64,000 bases of DNA, taken from positions 22,080,001-22,144,000 of the forward strand of contig CP136893.1 in NCBI GenBank assembly GCA_034359265.1, given 5' to 3'. Of the stretch, positions 1 through 10,610 are shown piece after piece. The translations under genes were made by a program, and so were the position numbers. Numbering within the stretch: position 1 is the stretch's first letter; each line of letters opens with the position of its first letter. Source of the DNA: Canna indica. Its lineage: Eukaryota > Streptophyta > Magnoliopsida > Zingiberales > Cannaceae. The notes under the pieces were generated by a model that saw only the letters and a program-made list of their open reading frames with translations, did no database searches and was not told the origin of the DNA.

Positions 1-902
1 ATTGAAGTTGATCTGATGAAGATTTAGTTGAACCATTTTTTTAAATCTGATTGATCCATGCTGAACCAGACCTAGTTGAACCGACCCTAATTAAAACCAA
101 TCCTATTCAAAGAAGGCCTTTCATCAATTTTGACTAGTCAAATTTGAGAGATAAACTTGTTTCTTTTTTGAAAAGGATTGTAGCGAGCTGCTGCAATTCG
201 ATGCCAAAATTACAAATTGTCGCAAGCAATTTGCTCGCCTCGAATTGCGTGCGAAACATTATTGCTTCGGTCAAAATCTTACACGACAAGCCTCTGTACC
301 CAATTTCTGCGTGAGATAAGGCTTAAGATTTCGAAAATTATAATTTTTCAAAATTTGCTCAGAATTTTTCTTCACAAGCCGAATCTAATCATCTTATTCT
401 CTCCCGTATAAATAGAAGTTTATCCACCTAAACAAGATACATTGGAGAAATCTCACATCGAGAGTAAGATAAAAAAAATATGATATGAGAGGAGATTTAA
501 AGATCCATAAAATTAAGAGTTTCACTACCATCCTTTTTCAAGGAGTGCTTCTTATCAGGTTCCGACAAACAACAATGAAGTTCAATTTCAAGACAGATAT
601 TGTAGAGATAGTGTCTCTATTCCATACCGATTTCAGGTTCAATTTATTTAAGATAGTTTGCTTTATTCTGAAGGAAATTTAATTTATAGTCACTCTTATT
701 GTAAAATTCTTTTTTGAAATTAATAAAACAATCTCCTCTTCTCTCTGTGGACGTAGGATCAACACAAGCCGAGTTTGAACCACGTTAATCCCCCTGTGTA
801 TCTTATTTTTCTGCATTATTATTATCAGATTTGGTTTTTCGTTTCTCTCGTCAGATTTAAGTTTTGTCGATCCTGCAAAAAATTTCTTCAATTTTCCTAA
901 CA
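1..902 (+). repeat. 5' LTR of copia element 1 (left edge cut by window)
   Basis: This stretch is repeated from about 2526 onward and again at 10624-10772, which marks it as one LTR of a retrotransposon. Position 1 aligns with about 2526 of the other copy, so roughly 40-50 bases of this LTR lie outside the window. A TATAAATA box is at 407-414, with the matching box of the other copy at 2974-2981. The LTR ends just before a tRNA primer site at 905. The two copies differ by many substitutions and small indels, so the insertion is old. Confidence 0.85.
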
Positions 903-904
903 GT

Positions 905-916
905 TGGTATCAGAGC
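905..916 (+). other. Primer-binding site of copia element 1
   Basis: The bases TGGTATCAGAGC complement the 3' end of plant initiator methionine tRNA, the usual primer for minus-strand synthesis in plant copia elements. The site lies two bases after the LTR end, as expected, and fixes the element's orientation as plus. Confidence 0.9.
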
Positions 917-2470
917 CTACTTCCCCAACCAAGGCGAGCATCAAATTTGATATCGAGAAGTTAGATCGCAACATAAACTATGCACTCTGGTCAATGAAGA
1001 TGAAAGTGATCCAAACTATGGAGAGAATACAGGATGTCATCATTGGTAAGGATAAAATGCCAGGGAACGAGGAGGATAAAGAATACAAGGATTAAAAGAC
1101 GATTGCAGTTTTGTACCTAAGCCTATCAAACGAAGCACTTTGAGAAATTGCATCCCAAAAGACAACTTAAGGTATTTGGGACAAGCTCGCATCCTTGTAT
1201 CAGGATCCAACTCTCACTGGCAAGATGGCTTTGAAACAGAAGCTTCATTTTCTGCGTATGGCAGAAGGCACATCGGTCAAGGAGCACATCAATACCTTTC
1301 AGACAATTATCATGGACCTGAAGAATATAAGTGTCAAAATTGAAAAGGAAGATAAGTTTTTATTCCTTTTATGTTCACTTCCTTAGTCTTCTAAATTTTT
1401 TTGTTAAACTATGCTTTGTGATCACTACTCTTGTGTCTAAAGAGCTTATGGACACACATCTTACAACAAATTCTTCTAGTTGACGTAAAGGAGAAGCTTT
1501 ATACTTTAATGAAGTAGGAGGAGGTAACAAATCAAATATCACTTGTTATTACTGAAAGAAATGAGGTCACATCAAGTCAGAATATCGTAGTTGTGAGAAA
1601 AAGTTACATCAGCAAAATAAATATCAAGACGCACATATGGAGGACTCTTATGTAGATTTTGAGAAAGTTGAGATATTGGTCGTGACAAATGACACATGCA
1701 CTGCTAAGGCATGCCATAGGCAACAGTGGTCTCGTCGGCGACAACACACCTCAGGTCAAAAATCCTCTTCCTCTTCTTCTGATATATCTGATCATGCAAA
1801 ATGCAATCCAAGTCAGCAGGCGAACAAGTCAACCACTGATAGAATTGATGAGTGGTTCATGGATTCTAGGTGTTCCTGTCACATGACTCCATACCAAACG
1901 AACTTTGTGGATTATCAACACACCAATGGTGGAGCAATTCGTGTCGGCAACAACGTACCATACAAAGTTGTTGGACTTGGAACGGTAAAACTAAAGTTGC
2001 ATGATGGCTCAACAAAGATCATAGCAAATGTTCGTCATATCCCGAAGCTATGAAGGAATCTAGTATCTCTTGGAGTTCTTGACACTAGGGGGTACACGAC
2101 ATCTTCTGCAGGAGGAGTCTTGGAGGTACATAATAGAGTCACAACGATACTGAAGGCTCTAAGAACGTCGAACAATTTGCACAAGGTGAATGGATCCATC
2201 TTTCGTGAATCAGTCTAGATTTCGAGGCAAAACACAACAAAATAAGACACCGAGTCAGGTATAAATTTTACTTTCAGGGCAAGTCCTTCTCAGATATACA
2301 TAATAAATGAGGAGAATCGGAGCATTATGTGGGTTCTTAAGTCCAAGCAGGAAGCTGATTTAGTCCACTTGAACACTGATTCCATGTAGGCCTTGTACGA
2401 GTTTTGTGGGAGAGGAGGAGTTCTTCTAAGAACTGCATCGGCCACAATTTTTATCAAAGGAGAAATTATT
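917..2470 (+). pseudogene. Decayed gag and protease region of copia element 1
   Basis: Broken reading frames between the two LTRs resemble copia gag of the Retrotran_gag_2/UBN2 type: the segment near 930-1090 has the 'YALWSMKMK' pattern, and 1195-1386 has 'RMAEGTSVKEHI' followed by 'LLCSLP'. Near 1540-1590 is a damaged CCHC zinc knuckle (GHIK visible). The frame at 1637-2053 holds the protease-like start 'WFMDSRCSCHMTP' and the following conserved block. Integrase, reverse transcriptase and RNase H are missing; the element runs straight to a purine-rich stretch (about 2405-2420) and the 3' LTR. Several stops and frameshifts are visible. It cannot move without proteins from elsewhere. Confidence 0.8.
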
Positions 2471-2476
2471 AGGTAT

Positions 2477-3323
2477 TGACTCAAATTGGGTCCGAACCTA
2501 ATCCAACAATTCCGATCGAATTTAAATTGAAGTTGATTTAATTAAGATTTAGTTGAACCAATTTTTTCAATCTGATTGATCTACGCTGAATCAGACCTAG
2601 CTGATGGCCTAATTAAAACCAATCATATTCAAAGAAGGCCTTTTGAGAGATAAACTTGTTTCTTTTTTTGAAAAGGATTGCAGCGCACGTGCTGCTGCAA
2701 TTAGAGGTCAAAGTTTCACATAGTTGCAAGCAATTTGCTCGCCTGGAATTGCATGCGAAACATTATTGCTTTGGTCAAAATCTTACACGACAAGCCTCTT
2801 TTACCCAGTTTCTGCGTGAGATAAATTTTGATCTCTTTGAAATTGAACGGCAGCCGTATCACAGCCTCACAGATTAATGAAATGACTTCAAATTTTAGAA
2901 ATTATAATTTTTCAAAATTTGCTCTGAATTTTTTTTTTTCACAAGTCGACTCTTATCATTTTGTTCTCTCCAATATAAATAGAGGTTTATCCACCTGAAC
3001 AAAATACATCGGAGAAATCTCACACCGAGAGGAAGATAAAAAAAAATGATGTGAGAGATTTAGAGATCCAAAAAATTAGAAATTTTGTTACCATCCTTTT
3101 TCAAGAAGTGCCCCTTCTCAGATTCCGATATACATCAACAGAGTTCAATTTTAAATAAGACATATTGTAGAGATAATGTCTCTACTCCATATCGATTTTA
3201 GATTCAATTTATTTAAGACAATTTACTTTATTCTGAAGGAGATTTAGTTTATAGTCACTCTTGTTGTAAAGTTTTTTTTTTCTGAAATTAATAAACCAGC
3301 CTCCTCTTCTCTCCGTGGACCTA
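2477..3323 (+). repeat. 3' LTR of copia element 1, first part
   Basis: This is the first part of the right LTR. It aligns with the left LTR up to the bases GTGGAC and then stops at a CACTA insertion; the rest resumes at 10624. The exact LTR start is uncertain (a TG at 2477 is a candidate). The last three bases, CTA at 3321-3323, are one copy of the target duplication made by the inserted CACTA element. Confidence 0.8.
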
Positions 3324-3339
3324 CACTACTAGAAACTTC

Positions 3340-3630
3340 GTCTTCAGCAACGGCTATCAGCGACGGCCGCTCAAGCCGTTGCTATTTGCAACGGCATTCT
3401 TACGGCCGCTCGAGCCGTTGCAGAAAACTGTATCTGCAACGGCTTTCTAACGGAAAACCGAGCCGTTGCTGATTATTTTAATTATCAGCAACGGCTTTCT
3501 GACGGAAAGGCTAGCCGTTGCTGATTTTTTAATCTTCAGCAAGGGCTTGCTAACGGATAAGTGAGCCGTCGCTGATGATAACTTATCAGCAACGGCGTTC
3601 TAACGGGCGAGTGAGCCGTTGCTGATAAGT
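3340..3630. repeat. Left subterminal repeat array of the CACTA element
   Basis: The word AGCAACGGC or GCAACGGC and its inverse (GCCGTTGCTG) occur many times in both orientations in this short stretch, often as pairs facing each other about 30 bases apart. The same word fills 10225-10610 at the other end. In En/Spm elements such arrays are the binding sites of the TNPA protein and are needed for excision; that role here is inferred from the family. Confidence 0.9.
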
Positions 3631-3631
3631 T

Positions 3632-3783
3632 TATATAGGGCACGCTCTCGCGCCCGACTCTTCTTCCTCCCGCTGCTCGCTGCTCGCTGCTGCCGCCGCC
3701 GCTCGCCGCCGCTGCTGCCGCCGCCGCTCGCCGCCGCTGCCGCTGCTGCCGACGACGCCGACCGCTGCTGCCGAGTTGTTCAG
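3632..3783 (+). promoter_or_regulatory. TATA box and non-coding first exon of the CACTA element
   Basis: TATATA at 3632-3637 follows directly on the left subterminal array. It is followed by a CT- and GCC-rich stretch and then a strong splice donor, CAG followed by GTAAGT at 3784. A plausible reading is a transcription start near 3660, a short untranslated exon, and a leader intron ending at a CAG-type acceptor close to the transposase start (for example 4806-4808). The intron end is uncertain. Confidence 0.55.
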
Positions 3784-4081
3784 GTAAGTCTCCCCTGCTC
3801 TTCCCTGCGGCCGGCGGAAATCACCCGACCGAAACCCTATTTCTAGGGTTTCGGCCGGCGGCGGTCGGCCGATGGCCGCCGCCGGACCTTCTGCAGTGGC
3901 CGGACATTGTGTCCGGCCACTGTACGCCGGCGCCGGAGGGTGGACTCCGGCGCCGGAATTTAGTATATATATATATAGTTTATATTATTTTATATTTGTT
4001 AATTAATTATTTAATAATTGTTAATTAATTGTTTAGATTAATTGTTTAATTTGTTAGATTAATTATTAGGGTTTAGATTAA

Positions 4082-4342
4082 TTTCGGACGCGCGCCGGAA
4101 TCGTCCACTTCGGACGCGCGCCCTGTATCGTCCAATTCAGACTCGCACCGGAATCGTCCACTTCGGACGCGCGCCGGTATCGTCCACTTCGGACGCGCGC
4201 CGGTATCGTCCAATTCGGACTCGCACCGGAATCGTCCACTTCGGACGCGCGCCGGAATCGTCCAATTCGGACTCGCGCTGGAATCGTCCACTTCGGACTC
4301 GCGCCGGAATCGTCCACTTCGGACGCGCGCCGAAATCGTCCA
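4082..4342. repeat. 26-bp tandem repeat (about 10 copies) in the CACTA leader
   Basis: About ten head-to-tail copies of a 26-bp GC-rich unit (one copy is 27 bp) alternate small variants, for example GGACGCGCGCC versus GGACTCGCACC, and end in ATCGTCCAC or ATCGTCCAA. The array produces long open frames on the minus strand that are artefacts of the repeat. It lies between the putative first exon and the transposase start. Its role is unknown. Confidence 0.9.
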
Positions 4343-4548
4343 ATATGGACTCGAACTGTCTCGAAACATTTAGAAAATAATCATCCTCCGACGAGTTGAT
4401 ATGTTTCACGTACGCATCGACGATCGGATATGATTTAGCAAAACCTTAGATCCGTTCGGGAATTGTATGTTCGTGTAAAAGAAGTAGATGATCTTTTATA
4501 CGACGTACAATTCTTGAATTGTCCCTGATTGGACAATTTGGGAATATA

Positions 4549-4738
4549 GTTATTTGTACTGCACTTACGTTTTTATTTTAACTGTTAACTAATTATTCTA
4601 AATTTCGGCAACATCTCTCTTGTTCTCCGATACGCGCCCAGATGATATGCGTATTCGGAGAACTGTAGGGAGATGCTGTCGAAATTTAGAATAATTAGTT
4701 AACAGTTAAAATAAAAACGTAAGTGCAGTACGAATAAC
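4549..4738. other. Long near-perfect inverted repeat (hairpin) in the CACTA leader
   Basis: Two arms of about 85-90 bases (4549-4635 and about 4655-4738) are almost exact reverse complements, with the outer pair GTTATTTGTACTGC / GCAGTACGAATAAC and a loop of about 20 bases near 4640-4655. A transcript through this region, in either direction, could fold into one long stem. It sits in the probable 5' leader or leader intron of the transposase gene, so it would be transcribed with it. It could be a small-RNA source, a regulatory structure, or a small inserted inverted-repeat element; no small target duplication is evident. Confidence 0.85.
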
Positions 4739-4812
4739 ATAAATCCCGAATGGAATAGGACCATCTCACCTAAAGACATTAACCAAAGAAATTGTCATTG
4801 ATTGACAGAATC

Positions 4813-7800
4813 ATGTCGGCTGATCGAAGTTGGATGTACCGACGTTTTGATCATGGAGCTTTAACGAATGAGTTTCGATTAGGCGTAACGTACTTCCTAA
4901 ATTTCGCCTATTCGAATCGGAATTTCGTTAGCATGGGTGATCAAATCCGATGTCCGTGCCGCATTTGTTCGAATGGCCGATTTTTGGATCGGGAGACTGT
5001 CACTCTGCATCTATATACCAAAGGATTTACACCAAGATATTTTCTATGGACTTGTCACGGGGAGTCACGCGAAGTCGGGACGTCGAGCAATCCTGTCGTT
5101 CAGACATATGGTGAATCTTCCTCTGCTGGTGCTTCTTCATCCGGTCAATGTAATCCTTATAGAACTATGATACTTGATAGTCTTGGGGGTCAATTCCACC
5201 TGAATGATAATGTTGATCGGCCAGTTCTTCAGACATCAGTCCCACCAGATACTACAGCGGTTGATATCACAGAAGTAGGGGCTGCGGTAGAGATTGAATT
5301 ACCGAATAAAGAAGCTGCAGAATTTTACGAGATGTTGAAAGCTGCCGATGAACCTTTGTATGAGAATTGTCCTAAATACACTAGGTTTTCAGCAATGACA
5401 CAGCTCTTAAACATCAAGGCCGATTGTAATATCAGCGGAGTTGCGTATGATCGGATTGCTGGATTGATTAATGGAATGCTGCCTACTGATAACAAGTTTG
5501 AGCCTACTTTTTATAAGACTAAAAAGCTAATGAGAAAATTGGGGCTTGGGTACGAAAAAATACACGCGTGCCAAAATAACTGCATTTTATATTATAAAGA
5601 AAATGTGCAGTTGGATAAATGCCCTGTATGTCAACACCCTCGTTACAAGGAGAAGAAATCGGTCCGACAGAAAAATATCCCGTTTAAGGTGCTTCGGTAT
5701 TTTCCACTAACACCGAGGCTTCAAAGATTATTCATGTCGGAAAAGACAGCCCCCTACATGAGTTGGCATGCAAGAAGTCGTGATGATACAGTAATGACTC
5801 ATCCATCTGACAGTGAAGCATGGAAACATTTGGATACATGTTATCCTTCATTTGCTATGGATACTAGAAATATCAGATTGGGATTGTGCACAGATGGTTT
5901 TAATCCGTTTGGGCATTCTGCAACTCCTTATTCAGTTTGGCCAGTGCTGTTGACAGTTTATAATTTGCCACCGTCAATGTGCATGAAAGATGAATTTATT
6001 TATCTTTCGATGATTATTCCGGGTCCTAAGGGCCCGCGAAAAGAAATTGACATATTTCTCAGACCCTTGATAGATGAATTGAAAACATTGTGGACCGAGG
6101 GAGCTGTCACTTATGATTGTCATCGGAAGCAAAACTTCAATTTAAAGGCCGCGGTCTTGTGGACAATCAATGATTTCCCCGCGTACGGCATGTTGTCGGG
6201 TTGGAGCACTCACGGCCGACTCTCTTGCCCGTATTGTATGGAACACTCTAAATCAATCAGTCTTCAGAACGGACGAAAAATCTCATTCTTTGATTGTCAT
6301 CGTCGATTCCTACCGGTTCATCACCAGTATCGAAGGAATCGTAATAAATTTACTAAGGGCAGAGTCGAAAGAGATGGGCCACCACCGATGTTGTCTGGTG
6401 AACAAATGTTAGCACGTGTTTCAGCACTTCCAGATATAGTATTCGGTCGCAATGAAAGAGTGTCAGGTTTTGGCCAAACACACAACTGGGTGAAAAAAAG
6501 TATCTTTTGGGAATTGCCCTATTGGAGTTCATTATTGATTCGACATAATTTAGATGTCATGCACATTGAAAAAAATGTGTTTGATAATATTTTCAACACT
6601 GTGATGGATATTTCTGGAAAAACTAAAGATAATGTCAAAGCCCGACATGATCTGAAAATACTTTGTAAAAGACCAGAGTTGGAGTTACAAGAGGTCAACG
6701 GACGATATCTGAAACCGAAGGCCCTATATGTGTTAAATAAACAACAGATCAAAGATGTTTGTCAATGGGTAAAAGAACTCAGATTACCCGATGGATATGC
6801 TTCAAACTTATCTCGATGTGTGAACGTCGATGATTGCAAAATATCAGGGATGAAGAGCCATGATTGTCATGTATTCATGCAGAGATTACTTCCGATCGCA
6901 TTTCGAGATCTTCTACCTGATAATATTTGGGGTCCGTTGACTGAATTAAGTATGTTTTTTAGAAGCATCTGTGCAAATGTCCTTCGAGTCGAAGATATGT
7001 CAACACTTGAAAATAATATTGTTGAAATCATATGCAAGCTGGAGCAGTTTTTCCCTCCTGCATTTTTTGACTCGATGGAGCATCTACCGATACACTTGGC
7101 ATACGAGGCACGAGTTGGTGGCCCCGTTCAATATCGTTGGATGTACTTATTTGAAAGATACATGAATCGTCTGAAGAAAAAAGTAAAGAACACCGCAGCT
7201 GTTGAAGGATCAATATCTGAATCGTATATCATCCAAGAAATTTCAACATTCTGCTCATTTTACTTTGAATCGACAGTACAGACAAGATTTGATCGTCTTC
7301 CACGTAACGACGATGGGGGTGTTCGACATTCAGATGGACGTTTAAATATATTTTGTCACTCTGGTCGTGCTTTTGGTTCTCGTCCATCTCGACACTTAAG
7401 CGATGAAGAGTATCATTTGGCACACTTGTATGTATTACTCAATTGTCCAGAGATTGAACAATTCATTGAAATATTTGACATTGAGATGGTGCAAAAATAC
7501 TCTATTCACAACGATCAAGAATTGGAGAGATTACGGAATCGTGATTTCCCTACTTGGATTCAGACTTACAGCAAAGATCACAGAGCTGAAATAGATGAAA
7601 AAATATTTGAGTTTGTTAGTGGACCGTCGCGACTTGTGTCGTGCTATAGCGGATATTTTGTTAACGGGTATAAATTTCACACGGTTGAATATTCATTTGC
7701 AAAGAAGACGATGAATGCTGGGGTCTGCGTGAAAGGGACAACCTATGTTGAATGTGATATGGATTTTTATGGACTGATTGAAGAAGTGATAGAGTTGCAC

Positions 7801-8292
7801 TACTTCGGCTTGAAATCAGTGATCCTATTTAGATGTCATTGGTTCGATACAACAGAAAGGGGCATGAAAGTTCATCCAAAATACAAACTTGTTGAGGTTA
7901 ATTATAAATCGAAATTGGCAGCAAATGAGCCTTTTATATTGGCATCACAAGCCGAACAAGTATATTACGCGAAGTATCCGGCTCGAAATAAAGATAGAGC
8001 AGATTGGCGTGTAGTCTGTAAGACAAAAGGTAGAGGAAAAATTGATCCGATAGTAGGAGAAAATGATCCTCCTGGTTTCTATCAAGAAGAAGATATTCCT
8101 GCTGTGGATCGTATTATTCCAATACTCGAGGATGCAGACACAACGTCAATTCAATTAGAAGTTGAATATGCTGATGATGACGATCATGAAATTGAGGAAG
8201 CTGAAGATGAAGAAGATGAAGAAGAGGAAGAAGAGGAAGAAGAGGAAGAAGAAGAAGAATTCGAAGACTATTATTCAGATGATGAAGAATAA
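4813..8292 (+). CDS. CACTA transposase, TNP2 type (1159 aa, uninterrupted)
   Basis: This is the catalytic protein of the CACTA element, expected to act in the nucleus at the element ends. The first ATG in the long frame is at 4813; the preceding in-frame bases start with TTG and are probably leader. Order of domains: an N-terminal transposase-associated domain with the Cys cluster CPCRIC (residues about 1-85); a long Transposase_21 core (about 185-620) with LCTDGFNPFG near residue 361, SCPYC near 475 and DVMHIEKN near 580; a DUF4218-like block with GPVQYRWMY near 770; a DUF4216-like block from about 977; and an acidic Glu/Asp tail over the last 40 residues made of GAA/GAG/GAT codons. Length and order fit intact family members, and no stop or frameshift is visible. 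Catalytic roles of individual residues are assumed from the family. Confidence 0.93.
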   Translation: MSADRSWMYRRFDHGALTNEFRLGVTYFLNFAYSNRNFVSMGDQIRCPCRICSNGRFLDRETVTLHLYTKGFTPRYFLWTCHGESREVGTSSNPVVQTYGESSSAGASSSGQCNPYRTMILDSLGGQFHLNDNVDRPVLQTSVPPDTTAVDITEVGAAVEIELPNKEAAEFYEMLKAADEPLYENCPKYTRFSAMTQLLNIKADCNISGVAYDRIAGLINGMLPTDNKFEPTFYKTKKLMRKLGLGYEKIHACQNNCILYYKENVQLDKCPVCQHPRYKEKKSVRQKNIPFKVLRYFPLTPRLQRLFMSEKTAPYMSWHARSRDDTVMTHPSDSEAWKHLDTCYPSFAMDTRNIRLGLCTDGFNPFGHSATPYSVWPVLLTVYNLPPSMCMKDEFIYLSMIIPGPKGPRKEIDIFLRPLIDELKTLWTEGAVTYDCHRKQNFNLKAAVLWTINDFPAYGMLSGWSTHGRLSCPYCMEHSKSISLQNGRKISFFDCHRRFLPVHHQYRRNRNKFTKGRVERDGPPPMLSGEQMLARVSALPDIVFGRNERVSGFGQTHNWVKKSIFWELPYWSSLLIRHNLDVMHIEKNVFDNIFNTVMDISGKTKDNVKARHDLKILCKRPELELQEVNGRYLKPKALYVLNKQQIKDVCQWVKELRLPDGYASNLSRCVNVDDCKISGMKSHDCHVFMQRLLPIAFRDLLPDNIWGPLTELSMFFRSICANVLRVEDMSTLENNIVEIICKLEQFFPPAFFDSMEHLPIHLAYEARVGGPVQYRWMYLFERYMNRLKKKVKNTAAVEGSISESYIIQEISTFCSFYFESTVQTRFDRLPRNDDGGVRHSDGRLNIFCHSGRAFGSRPSRHLSDEEYHLAHLYVLLNCPEIEQFIEIFDIEMVQKYSIHNDQELERLRNRDFPTWIQTYSKDHRAEIDEKIFEFVSGPSRLVSCYSGYFVNGYKFHTVEYSFAKKTMNAGVCVKGTTYVECDMDFYGLIEEVIELHYFGLKSVILFRCHWFDTTERGMKVHPKYKLVEVNYKSKLAANEPFILASQAEQVYYAKYPARNKDRADWRVVCKTKGRGKIDPIVGENDPPGFYQEEDIPAVDRIIPILEDADTTSIQLEVEYADDDDHEIEEAEDEEDEEEEEEEEEEEEEEFEDYYSDDEE

Positions 8293-8367
8293 TTGTAAAG
8301 TATATATTTTATTAAATATATCTCTACTATTTATACAATAATCTGATTATATGTCTGTTCGACAGAT

Positions 8368-9933
8368 ATGTCTGGTCGTGGTTATCGACGCAGGAGAGTT
8401 TCGGAGTCTCCGATCGGTGAGACTCCAGCACTTACTCATGCTGCTGATCCTCCTGTTGCTGATCCTCATTCCGATGATACTGCCGAGGCTAGTACATCCA
8501 GACGTAGGCGGCCACGCGGGCCGAACAGGTGGCAGCCTCCACCAGCCACAGAGTCACGTAGATTGATTAGCGTGATTGGGGAGCGGTACGTAATATATCA
8601 TGAATTATGAATCATTACAAATTCATTATATCATAATATAATATTAAAATTTATTTTTGTTGTGCAGGTTCCAGCAAGAAGAAGTGCCGAGGAGCATTTC
8701 TTCTACTATTCGACGATACATGCACGGGGCATGGCCTACGTGGTCTCACGTGCCTAGCGAGCACGTCGACATGTTATGGCGCGAGTTTGAGGCACGTATT
8801 ATTATTTTTTTTACATGCATGATGATATATTAATATTGGTACTGATATTATTATTTTGCAGGCTCGCTATACATGGGCCGAGGACCAGAGGCCCTTCATT
8901 TACGCTGCCTGGGAGGCTATTTCTCGGGCAAGGTACAACGGGCAGCTGGGGCAAGCTCGGTCCCAGGCGATGGCCCGAGCTGGGACCACTAACATCGCGG
9001 AGACTCGGGGATACGGCCCCGGTTGGATTACTCCGGATATATGGGACCAGCTCGTGGGGATATGGTCGACGGATCGATGGCAGGAGGTTTCTCGGAATGC
9101 GGCTAGAAATCGCATGTCGGGAGGAGCAGCGCGTCACACCGGCGGCTCTGTTGCATTTGCAGTGCACGCAAACCGTATGGTAAGTATATCTTTTAATTAT
9201 ATATTTTATTTGTTATTATGTGTACTAATTAATGTATTTGTTTTGTAAATGTAGACGACGGTGTCGGATGACGGGACTGTCCAGCGACCCTCCCCGATGG
9301 CAGTGTTTGAGCGGACTCACCGTCGAGCACATGGGACTGGGGAGTACATCCACAACCGCGCTGCATACATTATGGTAATTATATATTTGTTTAAATTATT
9401 CATTATATATTTATAATTTAAGTTTTATGATAAATATTAAACAAAAAATCAAACTCGAGTAGGAGACCTACAGCCAGACGGTGGTGCAGCGCGGGGGTAC
9501 CCCCGAGGACTTTGACGCAGCATCGTGGGTCGAGGCCGCAGGTGGCTGGGACCATGGCCGCGTATATGGCTTCGCAGATAGTGGTCATGCGCGAGCCGTA
9601 CTAGGGCCACTTGGGGCACCGACCCCTCCGGTCGCTGGTGAGCGGCCGTCCACCTCTAGATCCAGTTATGATCATAGTAACAGAATAAGGACTCTAGAGG
9701 AGACGGTCGCGCGTCAGACTGAGATGATGGAGCACCAGAGTCAGACGATGGCGCGTCAGAGTCAGACGATGGCGAATATAGAAGCTATGCTACGCAACTT
9801 GTCGGGTCATCCCGAAGCAGGCATCTCTTCGGCATCATCTAATCCGTCGTCCTCGAGTCAGTCCACGCCGGTGTACACTCAAGCACTCCAGACCCCGCCA
9901 TATGATCCAGGCCATCCTCCATCGTCATCGTGA
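8368..9933 (+). CDS. TNPA-like CACTA protein (Transposase_24 type), five exons, 416 aa
   Basis: Second gene of the CACTA element, 75 bp downstream of the transposase. Proposed exons are 8368-8585, 8668-8791, 8862-9179, 9255-9374 and 9463-9933; all joins keep one frame of 1251 nt. The start ATG opens a basic, Ser/Arg-rich N-terminus. The centre has the conserved Trp-rich block typical of plant Ptta/En/Spm proteins (WPTWSHVP, YTWAED, GYGPGWITPDIW, ARNRMSGG). The C-terminal exon has a Gln/Met-rich heptad-like stretch (about 9676-9800) likely to form a coiled coil, then a Ser/Pro tail. Introns 1, 3 and 4 use GT-AG; intron 2 only keeps frame with a GC donor (8792). Such proteins bind the subterminal repeats. 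Exon limits were read by eye. Confidence 0.82.
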
Positions 9934-10224
9934 GATTTTGTTTATATTGACTTTGTTACTCAGATATTGAACTTGTTTAATTTATATTGACTATGTTACT
10001 CAGATGTTGATACTTCAATTTTACATTTGAATTGTGTTTATACTATCGTGGATAATTATGAATATAAATATAATTGTTTTGATGTATATCTTGGTGTGTT
10101 TGTGATGTGTGAATGAATGTGTATGAGATGTTTGTGATGTGTGTATGAGGGTATGGGTGTGTGAGTTATGTATCAGATAAATGTATCAATGTATCAACGG
10201 AAATTAGAAATTTGAAATATTGGG

Positions 10225-10610
10225 TCATCAGCAACGGCTTTCCCACGGCCGTCCGTGGGAAAGCCGTTGCTAAAAGTGTATCGACAACCGTTGCTGATGA
10301 CCTACAGCAACGGCTTAGCGACGGGTTTTTACTAACGGCTTTGCTACGGACTCGAGGCCGTTGCTATTAATGTTATCAGCAACGGCTCCGGGTCTGTTGC
10401 AAACCCGTTGCTGATAATAGTTTTAGCGACGGCCCGAGCGGCCGTTGCTGATAATGTTTTGAGCGACGGCCCGAGCGGCCGTTGCTGATCCGTTGCGAAG
10501 TCATCAGCAACGCGACTTTCTGTCACGGCGCTATTGCAACGGCTCAGCCGTTGCTGATGCTCTTCAGCAACGGCTCAGCAACGGCATCAGCCGTTGCTGA
10601 TGACCATTTT
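10225..10610. repeat. Right subterminal repeat array of the CACTA element
   Basis: More than ten copies of the AGCAACGGC-type word in both orientations, denser than on the left side. Several pairs form short stems. The stretch 9934-10224 between the TNPA-like stop and this array is AT-rich with a TGTGATGTGTG-like simple repeat and no gene. Confidence 0.9.

Noticed and set aside
4073..4409. Three overlapping minus-strand open frames with WTIPARVRSGRF-like repeats
   Set aside because: They are translations of the 26-bp tandem array in all frames; no independent coding signal.
4549..4738. Calling the hairpin miR820 or another named microRNA
   Set aside because: The comparison rests only on location in a CACTA element; I do not recognise the mature sequence.
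8811..9183. Open frames on both strands overlapping the TNPA-like exon 3
   Set aside because: They are shadows of the GC-rich exon; only the frame with the conserved Trp-rich block joins with neighbouring exons.
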